64,000 nt of DNA from Roseobacter sp. SK209-2-6. GTDB lineage: Bacteria; Pseudomonadota; Alphaproteobacteria; Rhodobacterales; Rhodobacteraceae. Under the pieces are notes generated by a model. The model did no database searches. It was not told where the DNA came from and saw nothing but the letters and a program-made list of their open reading frames with translations. Of the stretch, positions 46,045 to 55,074 are shown one piece after another. The stretch's first letter is position 1. The number at the start of each line of letters is the position of its first letter. The stretch spans positions 1-64,000 of the forward strand of contig NZ_AAYC01000008.1 in assembly GCF_000169455.1 (NCBI RefSeq), written 5' to 3'. The position numbers were made by a program, and so were the translations under genes.

Positions 46045-47280
46045 TTAGACCTTTTCTTGCGTGTGTTTCTTCAGCTCGACCCGCGCCACCTGGCGGCGAT
46101 GGACCGCATCTGGCCCATCCGCAAGGCGCAGGGTGCGCACATGGGTCCAGGCGATCCCCAGCGGGGTATCCTGACTGACACCCTGCCCCCCGTGCATCTG
46201 CACAGCCTCGTCAATGACCTTGAGCGCAACCCGAGGGGCGACCACCTTGATCTGGCTTATCCAAGGGGCGGCAGCGCGCCCATCCCCCTGATCCATATAC
46301 CAAGCCGCCTTGAGGCAGAGGAGGCGCGCCATTTCGATTTCCATCCGGCATTCAGCAATAATGTCATAGTTGGCACCAAGATGTGCCAACTTCTTGCCAA
46401 AGGCTTCGCGCTGCAGAGAGCGTTTGCACATGCGCTCCAGCGCAGCCTCTGCCTGGCCAATGGCGCGCATGCAGTGATGAATGCGACCGGGCCCAAGCCG
46501 CCCCTGAGCAATCTCAAACCCGCGCCCCTCGCCGAGCAGCAGGTTCTCAGCAGGCACACGCACATCCGTGAAGCGGATATGCATATGCCCATGCGGCGCG
46601 TCATCGTGGCCGTAGACCTCCATCGGGCGCAGGATTTCTATCCCAGGCATCTCAGCGGGCACCACAATCATGGACTGACGATTGTGAACCGGCAGTTCGT
46701 CCCCGCCGGTTTTCACCATGACGATATAGACCTTGCAGCGCGGATCCCCGGCCCCGGAAGCCCACCATTTCTCTCCGTTCAGCACATAATCATCGCCATC
46801 GCGCACGCAGGACATGGAGATGTTGGTGGCATCAGAACTGGCGACATCCGGCTCGGTCATCAGATAGGCCGATCGGATCTGCCCCTCTAGCAGCGGCAAC
46901 AGCCAGTCTTGCTTCATCTTTTCGCTGCCGTAGCGCTCAAAGACTTCCATATTGCCGGTATCGGGCGCTGAGCAATTGAACACCTCGGCCCCCAGAGGCG
47001 TTTTGCCCATCTCCTCAGCAAAATAGGCATATTCCACCGTCGAAAGGCCAAAGCCCTTGTCACTGTCCGTGAGCCAGAAGTTCCACAGGCCTGCCGCTTT
47101 GGCCTTTGCCTTCAGCCCTTCCAATATCTCGGCCTGACGATCGGTATAGGACCAACGGTCCCCTTTGCTGATTTCGGCCTGATACTCTTCTTCCAAGGGC
47201 ATGATGTCATCGCGCACCATCATCGCAACGCGTTCCAAGAGTTCGCGGTTTTCCGCCCGCATACCGAAGTTCATATCCAT
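46045..47280 (-). CDS. Acyl-CoA dehydrogenase
   Basis: 411-residue flavoprotein of the ACAD10/11-like branch, oxidising an acyl-CoA at the alpha-beta bond. FAD and substrate motifs are present: YLMTEPDVASSDATNI, GEKWWASGAG and the C-terminal QMHGGQGVSQDTPLG. I start at MDMNFGMRAEN, 6 bases after AGGAGG; ATGs one codon before and two after are possible. It lies 120 bases after the aminotransferase gene, separated by a branched terminator. Confidence 0.92.
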   Translation of the reverse strand: MDMNFGMRAENRELLERVAMMVRDDIMPLEEEYQAEISKGDRWSYTDRQAEILEGLKAKAKAAGLWNFWLTDSDKGFGLSTVEYAYFAEEMGKTPLGAEVFNCSAPDTGNMEVFERYGSEKMKQDWLLPLLEGQIRSAYLMTEPDVASSDATNISMSCVRDGDDYVLNGEKWWASGAGDPRCKVYIVMVKTGGDELPVHNRQSMIVVPAEMPGIEILRPMEVYGHDDAPHGHMHIRFTDVRVPAENLLLGEGRGFEIAQGRLGPGRIHHCMRAIGQAEAALERMCKRSLQREAFGKKLAHLGANYDIIAECRMEIEMARLLCLKAAWYMDQGDGRAAAPWISQIKVVAPRVALKVIDEAVQMHGGQGVSQDTPLGIAWTHVRTLRLADGPDAVHRRQVARVELKKHTQEKV

Positions 47281-47310
47281 CATCTTCCTCCTGAAACGCT
47301 TTAGCCTTTG

Positions 47311-47379
47311 AAAAAACATGGCTTAGCCGCAGGACACCTGTCCAGCGCAGTGACGGGACGTCATGCGGCGAAAGCCATG
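47311..47379 (-). terminator. Branched (three-way) intrinsic terminator before the acyl-CoA dehydrogenase gene
   Basis: On the minus strand CATGGCT and CGCCGCA at one end pair with TGCGGC and AGCCATG at the other. The arm encloses two smaller hairpins, TGACG-TCC-CGTCA and GGACA-GG-TGTCC. Six T follow. Only about 30 bases remain before the next start codon, too few for a promoter. Confidence 0.7.
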
Positions 47380-47400
47380 TTACGGAGGGGAAGCTTTGGA

Positions 47401-48726
47401 TCAGCGCCCCAGGCGGGTCGCCGCTTTCTGAAACGCCTGATCCAACCCCTTGGCCACGTGATCAACATCTTCGAGCGACAGGCACAAAGGGGGCACCATG
47501 CGCAAACAGGATTGAAATGGCCCCGACTTCGACAGGATGATCCCCTGTTCTCGGCATGCCTCAAACACCTCTGTTGTTGTGTCTTTGTCTGGCGTTTTGC
47601 TGTCCCGATCCTGAACCATTTCGATGGCCAGCATCAGACCCTTACCCCGGACATCCCCAATGGCTTGGTGCTTGTCTTTTAGGTTTTGCAGCCGTTCCAA
47701 CAAAACCGCGCCTACCTTGCGTGCATTGTCCTGCAAACCCTCGTCGTGCATCACCGCAAGGACCGCCCGCGCGGCAGCGGCGGAGGTTGGGTTGGCGCCA
47801 TAGGTATGGAACATGAATTTCTCAGCCATTGGTGCGGCGATATGCTTTTTCGCTACGACCGCACCTATGGGGAAGCCATTGCCCAACCCTTTGGCCATCA
47901 CCACAATGTCGGGCACGACCCCGTCGGCCTCAAACCCCCAGAAATGGGCGCCTGTGCGTCCAAATCCCGACTGAACTTCATCCGCAACATAAAGCCCCCC
48001 TGCGGCGCGCACTCGTTCGGCGGCACCAGACATATAGCCCGGTGGCATTTCGATAATGCCCCCATAGCCCTGCACGCTTTCGACAAAGAGTCCCGCAACC
48101 TGACCAGAGGTCGCCGCTGCGATGGTTCGGTCAATCTCGTCCAGATAGGGTTGGGTGCCGGGCCCAAAGATGCCACGGTATTGATTGGGTTCCGGTACGA
48201 AGGCAACGTTGCCCGGCATGCCCGGGTGTCGCCAACCAGAGATTCCGGTGATGGATTGTGCCGCAGCCGTTGGCCCATGATAGGCGGTGCGCAGCGCCAG
48301 GAGATCCAGATTACCCGTATAGGTTCGCGCCATGGTCATGGCGAGATCGACCGCTTCGGATCCTGAGTTGGTCAAATGCACCACCCAGTCATGTCCTGCA
48401 GGCATTGTCGCTGCCAGCTCCTCTGCCAGGTGTGCGGGGGTGGGATGATAGAACATCGTGGTGCAATGGGTCAGCTCCTGAGCCTGCTCCATTGCAGCAG
48501 CAACAACCCTGTGGTGGGAATGCCCAACGGAAATGCAGACATTCATCCCAAGCATATCGGTATATCTGCGACCCTCCGTATCCCAGAGATATTGCCCCTG
48601 TCCTTTCTTGAACACGATAGGTTCCCGAAACGGAGTAAAGCGGGTCAAGGACGCCGCATAAAATCTGTCCCGCCTCTCAGCGGTCGCTTGAAAATCCCAG
48701 TTGGTGTGAAGGGCGTGATCAGTCAT
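47401..48726 (-). CDS. Class III aminotransferase
   Basis: 441-residue PLP transaminase (AGXT2/omega-aminotransferase group). It has the Asp of ADEVQSGFGRTG and the PLP lysine in VMAKGLGNGFPIGAVV. It overlaps the upstream flavoprotein gene by 4 bases and is the last gene of the MttB/DMGDH operon. It probably removes nitrogen from, or recycles amino groups to, the demethylated product. The exact donor cannot be read from sequence. Confidence 0.92.
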   Translation of the reverse strand: MTDHALHTNWDFQATAERRDRFYAASLTRFTPFREPIVFKKGQGQYLWDTEGRRYTDMLGMNVCISVGHSHHRVVAAAMEQAQELTHCTTMFYHPTPAHLAEELAATMPAGHDWVVHLTNSGSEAVDLAMTMARTYTGNLDLLALRTAYHGPTAAAQSITGISGWRHPGMPGNVAFVPEPNQYRGIFGPGTQPYLDEIDRTIAAATSGQVAGLFVESVQGYGGIIEMPPGYMSGAAERVRAAGGLYVADEVQSGFGRTGAHFWGFEADGVVPDIVVMAKGLGNGFPIGAVVAKKHIAAPMAEKFMFHTYGANPTSAAAARAVLAVMHDEGLQDNARKVGAVLLERLQNLKDKHQAIGDVRGKGLMLAIEMVQDRDSKTPDKDTTTEVFEACREQGIILSKSGPFQSCLRMVPPLCLSLEDVDHVAKGLDQAFQKAATRLGR

Positions 48727-51101
48727 TTGGGAGCTCCGTTTTTGAGACGCGTATTGTCAGGGTCAAAGGGGGGCTGTGTCAGTATCTTTGCTGCGCGGCG
48801 CTGCCCGAGGATAGAAACTTCGAGATCCTGCTGCGCTGAAGGAGACCGCAGATAGGCCAGTGCAAGAACCTTGCCAGTGCGATGCCCAAAGGCACCCGAT
48901 GTGACAATGCCAGCCGGATTTGCCCCCTGCCACAGCGTATGGGCGTAGAATGGGTCTACCTCACCAGTTTCAAGCTCCAGAAGCACCATGTCCCAGGCGT
49001 CCTGGCGCACCAGCGCGTCTTGCAGTTCTGGGCGGATAAAGGTCGCAAGCCCCGCCTCAAGCGGGCTGCGCTCGGTAGTCAGATCACTGCCCCAGCCGCG
49101 ATAGCCCTTTTCCAACCGCATGGAATTGGCGGCATAAGCGCCATAAAAGCCGAGGCCATAGGGAGTGGCACGTTCCTCTATAACAGCAAAGAGCTGACGC
49201 GCATCTTCCGCCTGAACATGCAGCTCCCAGCCTACCTCCCCAATGTAGGATAGCCGCATTGCACGGACTGAAATTCCGGCAACACATGTCTCGCGCACCG
49301 TCAGCCAGGGCATGTCTTCCAACTCAGGCAGGATGCGAATGCCTTCAGGCCCCATGATGCCAATCACCGCAAGGCCTTCAGTCACATCCTGTAGCTGCAC
49401 ATCGAATTCACCCTTTCGCGACTGCAGCAGATCCCAGTCAATCTCCTGCGCCGCGGCCGCAGAGGTCAAATAAGCATGATCCTGCCCCAGGCGCGCAACC
49501 GTGAACTCGGACAATACTCCGCCCTCTGGCGTCAGCGCGTGGGTTAGGCCGATGCACCCAACCTGCGGCACTCTGTTTGCGCCAACTGCCTCAAGGAAGG
49601 CCGACACATCCGGGCCGTGTAACTCGAATTTGGAAAAGACCGAAAGATCCGCCATCGCCACCCTAGAGGTTGCGGCCTCCACCTCGGCAGCGACGGGTGC
49701 AAACCAATTGGGGCACCGGAAGGTTGCATCCGCGACAGCCCCGGGAGTGGATGAGAACCAGTTTGGCCGCTCCCAGCCATGGGCGGCCCCCATGACTGCG
49801 CCACGTTTCAACATCTCATCATGTAGGGGGGATAGTCTGAGGTCACGACCCGCCGGGCGTTCTTCATGCGGGTAGTGAACACCGAATTGGAGGCCAAAAC
49901 ACTCTATCGCTTTTGCCACCCGATACTCTCGATCCGCCCAAGAACCAAACCGACGGCTATCAATGGCAAGCGCATCCATTGGGGGGGCGCCATGAGTCAT
50001 CCAATGCGCCAGGAACCAGCCAGCGCCGCCACCCTCCATGACTCCCATGGAAGATCCGGTCAGCAACCAGGCATTCGCCAAACCATGAGCAGGTCCAACC
50101 AGAGGATTGGCATCCGGCGTAAAAGTGATTGGCCCGTTGATAACTGTTTTGACACCAGCGGTCTCGAGCGCGGGAATGCGCTCCATCGCAGCCTGAATGA
50201 TATGTTCCACCCGATCCAGATCCGGGGCCATCAGATCCGCGCCAAACTCCGGGGGCACACCATCAACCGACCAGACTTGCGCTTCCTTTTCATAAGGCCC
50301 CAGGATCAGCCCATCGCGTTCCTGGCGCACATACCAGCTCTCTTCCGGGTCCCGAATGATCGGCAACTCGGGCTGAGCTTCGGCCATTCTACTGCTGACA
50401 GCCTCAACCCGGTCAGTGACCAGATACTGGTGCAGCACCGGAACTGAAGGGATATTCAGCCCCATCATGGCACCGATTTCCCAGCCCCATGTCCCTGCTG
50501 CGTTGACCACATGCCGGGCTTCAACAGTGCCTTTGCTGCACTCCACCTTCCATGTTTTCCCTTCGCGGCGGATAGCAGTGACGGGACAATTGCGCCAAAT
50601 CTGCGCGCCTCCTCTGCGGGCCACTTCTGCCATTGCCTGGGTCGCCAGAGTGGGGTCAACATGGCCATCGTCCGGCTCATAGATCCCTCCCAGAAGCCCA
50701 TCCAGCTTGGCCAAAGGATAGAGTTCCGCGATCCTCTCAGGCGTCAGGATCTCCAGCGGATAGCCGGTGAATTCCGACAGCCCGGCCACATGACGAAATT
50801 CGTCCATTCGGTCGCTGTTGCGGGTAATGCGCATCGCACCCGAAGGGTGGAAGCCACAGTCCCGGCCTGTCTCCTGGGGAAGAACATCGCGATAAAGCCG
50901 GACCGAAGTGGCCCGCAGCTCTTGAATTGTCGAATTATGCGCAAAATGAGTGCAAAGCCCTGCCGCATGCCAGGTGGAGCCATGGGTCAGATCATTCTTC
51001 TCCACCAAAAGGACATCCGACCAACCCATCTTGGTCAGATGGTACATCAGCGAAACACCCATGGCGCCCCCACCGATAATGAGAACTTGTGCCTTTGTCA
51101 T
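48723..51101 (-). CDS. DMGDH/sarcosine-dehydrogenase-type FAD flavoprotein with GcvT domain (copy 1)
   Basis: 792 residues: an N-terminal DAO-type FAD domain (VLIIGGGAMGVSLMYHL) with HGSTWHAAGL, where the His is the site of covalent FAD attachment in dimethylglycine dehydrogenase, and a C-terminal GcvT-like tetrahydrofolate-binding region. Such enzymes oxidatively remove N-methyl groups, passing formaldehyde to tetrahydrofolate. It overlaps both neighbours by 4 bases. It is similar in layout to, but clearly diverged from, the next gene. Confidence 0.92.
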   Translation of the reverse strand: MTKAQVLIIGGGAMGVSLMYHLTKMGWSDVLLVEKNDLTHGSTWHAAGLCTHFAHNSTIQELRATSVRLYRDVLPQETGRDCGFHPSGAMRITRNSDRMDEFRHVAGLSEFTGYPLEILTPERIAELYPLAKLDGLLGGIYEPDDGHVDPTLATQAMAEVARRGGAQIWRNCPVTAIRREGKTWKVECSKGTVEARHVVNAAGTWGWEIGAMMGLNIPSVPVLHQYLVTDRVEAVSSRMAEAQPELPIIRDPEESWYVRQERDGLILGPYEKEAQVWSVDGVPPEFGADLMAPDLDRVEHIIQAAMERIPALETAGVKTVINGPITFTPDANPLVGPAHGLANAWLLTGSSMGVMEGGGAGWFLAHWMTHGAPPMDALAIDSRRFGSWADREYRVAKAIECFGLQFGVHYPHEERPAGRDLRLSPLHDEMLKRGAVMGAAHGWERPNWFSSTPGAVADATFRCPNWFAPVAAEVEAATSRVAMADLSVFSKFELHGPDVSAFLEAVGANRVPQVGCIGLTHALTPEGGVLSEFTVARLGQDHAYLTSAAAAQEIDWDLLQSRKGEFDVQLQDVTEGLAVIGIMGPEGIRILPELEDMPWLTVRETCVAGISVRAMRLSYIGEVGWELHVQAEDARQLFAVIEERATPYGLGFYGAYAANSMRLEKGYRGWGSDLTTERSPLEAGLATFIRPELQDALVRQDAWDMVLLELETGEVDPFYAHTLWQGANPAGIVTSGAFGHRTGKVLALAYLRSPSAQQDLEVSILGQRRAAKILTQPPFDPDNTRLKNGAPK

Positions 51102-53464
51102 GCACGCATCCTTTCACCTTTTGGATCAAATGGCGGGTTGCGCAACACGCGCGCCAAATAGTCTTTTCCAGCAACTTTGAGGGTGAGTTTCCGTTCTGCA
51201 GTCTGAGCCCGGCTCTCACCCGCAGCGGTTTTGATAATCGCAAAACACAGGTTCGCGCCCGTTCGTGGGCCACGCCCACCAGAGGTCGTCATGCCAATAT
51301 GCCATCCGCCTTCATAGACCGGCTCATCATGCAGCAAGAGGGCCTCCCCCTCGACCTCCAGCAAGACCAGGCGCTGCGATACCCCATCGGCACGCTGTTG
51401 TTGCAATCTGGCCTTGCCGAGGAATTCCTTGCTCCAATCGATGGTAAACCCAAGACCCGCTTCTAAGGGGGTCACCTCAGGTCCCAACTCGTGCCCCCAG
51501 TGTTTGAACCCTTTTTCAAGTCGACACCCATCCAGCGCGAAATGCCCTAGGGGCTTTGCGCCTGCTGTCAGCAACGCCTCAAACAGCTCTGGCGCCGCTG
51601 AATTGGCAACCCTCAGCTCCCAGCCCAGCTCTCCCACAAAGCTCACCCTTGTGGCACAGCAGTTCACGCCAGAGATCCGGGCCATGCCCGAAGTGCCAAA
51701 TGCACCGGAAGGCAAGTCACCTAGGTTCTTGAGCATATCCCGGCTCCACGCCCCCATAACGCCGAGAGTGCAGAAGTCCTCTGTCACGTCTTCTATGAGA
51801 AGAGACCCAGGAAGGTTACGCTTCAGATAGGCCAGATCCCGCATTCGGGTTGCCGCACCAGAGGTGAGATGAAAGCTCTCTTCCCCGGTTCGTGTCAGCG
51901 TCACATCCATTTCGATGCCGCCACGCAGGTTCAGAAACTGGGTATAAACCGCCCGCCCCACCGCAACATCCAACTGCGCGGTGCAAAGCCTGTTCAACGC
52001 GCCAAGCGCCCCTGAACCAGTGATATCGATCTTGGTAAAGGGGCTGAGGTCAAGCAGGGCGACCCCCTCTGCCAGCTCCGCCGCTTCGGCCTGTGCAATC
52101 GGCCACCATTCTTGCGCACCCACCGAATAGGGTAGCGCTGGACCATACCAGAGCCCGCGCTCCCACCCGGCAGTGAGGCCGAAATGCGCTCCCGCCTTGG
52201 CCCAATGGTCATGCAGTGCCGATTTCCGCAAGCCTCGCCCCGCCTTGGGCTGTTTGTAAGGCCAGTGAAGGGCAAAGAGGTCAGACACTGCCTCTTTCAT
52301 ACGATCTTGCATATGTTCCGGGCTGGCCGCCTGCGGATCTACACGGGCAACATCAACTTCCCACAGATCCATGGGGGGGTGTCCATCAACCAACCAGTCC
52401 GCAAGTGCCCGACCGATCCCAGCGGAGGACATGATCCCTACCGAGTTCATGCCCGCTGCCACAAAGAGGCCGTTCACCTTGGTCTCGCCAACCAGAGGCC
52501 TGGTATCTGCAGTAAAACTCTCTGGGCCGTTCATGAAATGCTGGATGCCGACTGTCTCCAATGCTGGGCAAAGATCGAGAGCGGCCTCCATGAAGGGGGC
52601 AAACTGATCCCAATCTTCACCCATTTCCAGAAAGGCGCGATCCCCTTCGGGGCCATATGCCTCCCAGCACTTGGCATTGGGCTCAAAGCCACCGATCACC
52701 AGTTTTCCGGCGTCTCCCTTGATGTAGATCCCACGATCAAGGTCACGGATAACCGGCAATGTGTCAGGTAGGCCCGACAGGGGTTCCGTCACAACATACA
52801 TGTGTTCGACCGCCTGAAGCGGCAGCTCTACTCCGGCTGTCGCTGCCAGTTCCCGCGTCCAGGCACCGGTGGCCAGAACAACCTTATCCGCCGTGATCCT
52901 GGAACCATCTGCAAGTTCTACACCAGTGATGCCTTGCCCATCGCTCACGAGGCCTTTGACATGCACTTGCTCCCGGATCTCTACACCCCGGCTGCGCGCC
53001 CCACTCGCGTAGGCCATGCAAAGGTCCACAGGGTTCACATTTGCATCTTCCGGCACATAGAGTGCCCCGACATGCTTGGTCAGATACAAAATGGAAAGCG
53101 GTACATCTGCGGCTTCAATTACGCGGGGCGTAAGACCTTGCGTTTCACCCAGGTCGGCAATCCGGTGCAATTCATCCAACCGTGCCTTTTCACGGGCCAG
53201 CCAATAGCCGCCTGTGCGCCGATAGCCCGTGGACATTCCCGTTTCCGCCTCCAATGCAGGGAAGACCTCCAGCGCGGCTGACGCCAGCTTGGTCATATTC
53301 GGCGTTGCACGCAGCGGGCCAACAATCCCTGCCGCATGCCAGGAAGTGCCGGAGGTTAGCGAATTGCGTTCCAACAGAACAATCTCATCCGCGCCCCGCT
53401 TACTCAGATGATAGGCGATGCTCAGCCCGAGTGCGCCCCCGCCAATGATCAGGATCTTTGGCAT
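51098..53464 (-). CDS. DMGDH/sarcosine-dehydrogenase-type FAD flavoprotein with GcvT domain (copy 2)
   Basis: 788 residues with the FAD motif ILIIGGGALGLSIAYHL, the SGTSWHAAGI flavinylation site and a C-terminal GcvT fold. Same domain plan as copy 1 with different sequence, so the two probably act on successive N-methyl substrates (for instance dimethyl then monomethyl). Its start shares a base with the stop of the MttB-family gene; its stop overlaps copy 1. Confidence 0.92.
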   Translation of the reverse strand: MPKILIIGGGALGLSIAYHLSKRGADEIVLLERNSLTSGTSWHAAGIVGPLRATPNMTKLASAALEVFPALEAETGMSTGYRRTGGYWLAREKARLDELHRIADLGETQGLTPRVIEAADVPLSILYLTKHVGALYVPEDANVNPVDLCMAYASGARSRGVEIREQVHVKGLVSDGQGITGVELADGSRITADKVVLATGAWTRELAATAGVELPLQAVEHMYVVTEPLSGLPDTLPVIRDLDRGIYIKGDAGKLVIGGFEPNAKCWEAYGPEGDRAFLEMGEDWDQFAPFMEAALDLCPALETVGIQHFMNGPESFTADTRPLVGETKVNGLFVAAGMNSVGIMSSAGIGRALADWLVDGHPPMDLWEVDVARVDPQAASPEHMQDRMKEAVSDLFALHWPYKQPKAGRGLRKSALHDHWAKAGAHFGLTAGWERGLWYGPALPYSVGAQEWWPIAQAEAAELAEGVALLDLSPFTKIDITGSGALGALNRLCTAQLDVAVGRAVYTQFLNLRGGIEMDVTLTRTGEESFHLTSGAATRMRDLAYLKRNLPGSLLIEDVTEDFCTLGVMGAWSRDMLKNLGDLPSGAFGTSGMARISGVNCCATRVSFVGELGWELRVANSAAPELFEALLTAGAKPLGHFALDGCRLEKGFKHWGHELGPEVTPLEAGLGFTIDWSKEFLGKARLQQQRADGVSQRLVLLEVEGEALLLHDEPVYEGGWHIGMTTSGGRGPRTGANLCFAIIKTAAGESRAQTAERKLTLKVAGKDYLARVLRNPPFDPKGERMRA

Positions 53465-54993
53465 CAGAAATACTCCTGATCTGGCACTTCGGCTTTTCGC
53501 CGCGCAATATAGTCCTTCAGAGCCTCATCCACATCCTGATCCAGACCCGGATCTTCATAGCTTGCCAGGCGGTCTTTCCAGATTGCATTGGCACGACTTG
53601 CAGCGTCTTTGCTGCCCGTGGCCTCCCATTGCTCAAAGGAATTGTCATCCGGCGTCCAGGGTCGAAAGAGAGCGCTCTTAAAATTGGCTTGGGTGTGCTC
53701 TGATCCAAGGAAATGCTGCCCTGGCCCGGTTGCGGCAATGGCCTCCATCGCCTGGGCATTTTCACTCAGATCAATGCCGTCAAAGAACCGCGCCAGTTTT
53801 CCGCAGAGATCATGGTCAAGGATGGTCTTCTCATAGGAGGTCACCAACCCACCTTCGAGCCACCCCGTAGCGTGGTTGATCAGATTTGCGCCAGCAAACA
53901 TTGACATCATCAACCCCCATGCCGCCTCCTGCTGGCTCTGCCCATCGGGGAGTTTAGAAGCACTCAGTGTGCCAACCGTATGAAGCGGCACACCAAGGCG
54001 GCGCGCCAATTGACCTGCAGCCAGGACCATCAGCCCGGCCTCTGGGGTGCCAAAGGTGGGTGCGCCGGACCTCATCGACATGGTTGAGGCAAAGCTCCCC
54101 ATCAAGCAGGGCGCACCGGGTGCAATCAGCTGGACCAAGGTCATTGCCGCCATTGTTTCTGCCAGAACCTGCGCGAGCGTACCTGCCACCGTCGTCGGAG
54201 ACATGGCCCCGGTCAGCACCCAGGGCGTACAGGCCACCGGCTGCCCCGCACGGGCATAGGTCTTGAGCGCCCCTGACATATGGCTGTCCATCACCAGCGG
54301 CGCATTGGTATTGGACACACAGTAAAGCACCGGGTTTTCGGCAACGAATTCGTCACCAAAAAGGATCCGCGCCATGTCCAGGGCATGCCCGGCCCGCCCT
54401 GCCCCAATAAAGGCCCCCATAAAAGCACGATCAGACCAGCGAATATGGGCATAAAGCATATCGAGATGGCGCTTGTTTGCAGGAAGGTCCACCGGCTCAC
54501 AGACCACGCCGCCAGAATGATGCAGCCAGGGCAGAGTATGATGGAGTTTCACCAGATCGGTGAAATCCTGATAGTTGGCATAGCGCCTTCCCCGATCCAG
54601 ATCATGCACGAAAGGCGGGCCCCAGGACGGACAAAGCACCGTCGCGTCACCCCCGAGCTGCAGATTGTTTTCCGGATTGCGCGCATGTTGCGTGAAACGC
54701 GCTGGCGCAGTGGCCGTGATAGTCTTCCGGCAAAACCTTGGGGCAAAGCGAACGCGGGTTCCATCAACATCGCATCCGGCCTTGGCAAAGATCTCCAGGA
54801 TTTCCGGATCATCGTGAAACTCCATTCCGGTCTCATGCAGGATCCGATCCGCATTGGCCTCAATCTGCTCCAGCCCCGCCTCACTCAACACATTGAAGGT
54901 CGCAAGCTTGCGCAGGACAAAGGGGGCTCGGGGCTCTGCTGCAGCAGGCCGGTCTGCACCTCTGCGGCGTCTATGTCTTCGCGTTTTTTCCAT
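53464..54993 (-). CDS. MttB-family (trimethylamine methyltransferase-like, COG5598) protein
   Basis: About 509 residues. The family transfers a methyl group from a quaternary or tertiary amine to a corrinoid protein. After a basic, Arg-rich head comes the TIM-barrel body (RKLATFNVLSEAGLEQIEAN; EFHDDPEILEIF; GQSQQEAAWGLMMSMFAGAN). There is no in-frame amber codon, so it is a non-pyrrolysine member like the glycine-betaine methyltransferases. No corrinoid protein gene lies beside it. I start at the ATG MEKTRRHRRR; a TTG at 55029 would add 12 residues. First gene of a four-gene coupled operon. Confidence 0.88.
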   Translation of the reverse strand: MEKTRRHRRRRGADRPAAAEPRAPFVLRKLATFNVLSEAGLEQIEANADRILHETGMEFHDDPEILEIFAKAGCDVDGTRVRFAPRFCRKTITATAPARFTQHARNPENNLQLGGDATVLCPSWGPPFVHDLDRGRRYANYQDFTDLVKLHHTLPWLHHSGGVVCEPVDLPANKRHLDMLYAHIRWSDRAFMGAFIGAGRAGHALDMARILFGDEFVAENPVLYCVSNTNAPLVMDSHMSGALKTYARAGQPVACTPWVLTGAMSPTTVAGTLAQVLAETMAAMTLVQLIAPGAPCLMGSFASTMSMRSGAPTFGTPEAGLMVLAAGQLARRLGVPLHTVGTLSASKLPDGQSQQEAAWGLMMSMFAGANLINHATGWLEGGLVTSYEKTILDHDLCGKLARFFDGIDLSENAQAMEAIAATGPGQHFLGSEHTQANFKSALFRPWTPDDNSFEQWEATGSKDAASRANAIWKDRLASYEDPGLDQDVDEALKDYIARRKAEVPDQEYF

Positions 54994-55043
54994 AGGCGCA
55001 GGTTTGCAGGCAGATTGACTTTTTCCCAAATGCTTTCCAACAG

Positions 55044-55060
55044 TATTAGAAGTTCTAATA
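55044..55060. promoter_or_regulatory. Perfect 17-bp palindrome between the MttB operon and its LysR gene
   Basis: TATTAGAAGTTCTAATA (8 bp, central G, 8 bp) lies between the operon start and the divergent LysR gene. It is the probable regulator binding site. Confidence 0.7.
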
Positions 55061-55074
55061 CTAAGGATGATCAG

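Noticed and set aside
48723-53464. Recent tandem duplication of the two DMGDH-like genes
   Set aside because: Domain order is shared but the sequences differ strongly throughout, so they are old paralogues.
53464-54993. Pyrrolysine in the MttB-family protein
   Set aside because: The frame is free of amber codons, so it belongs to the non-pyrrolysine branch.
54280-55074. Long upstream extension of the LysR frame at 55075
   Set aside because: It lies wholly inside the opposite-strand MttB gene and ends at a proper start with a ribosome binding site.
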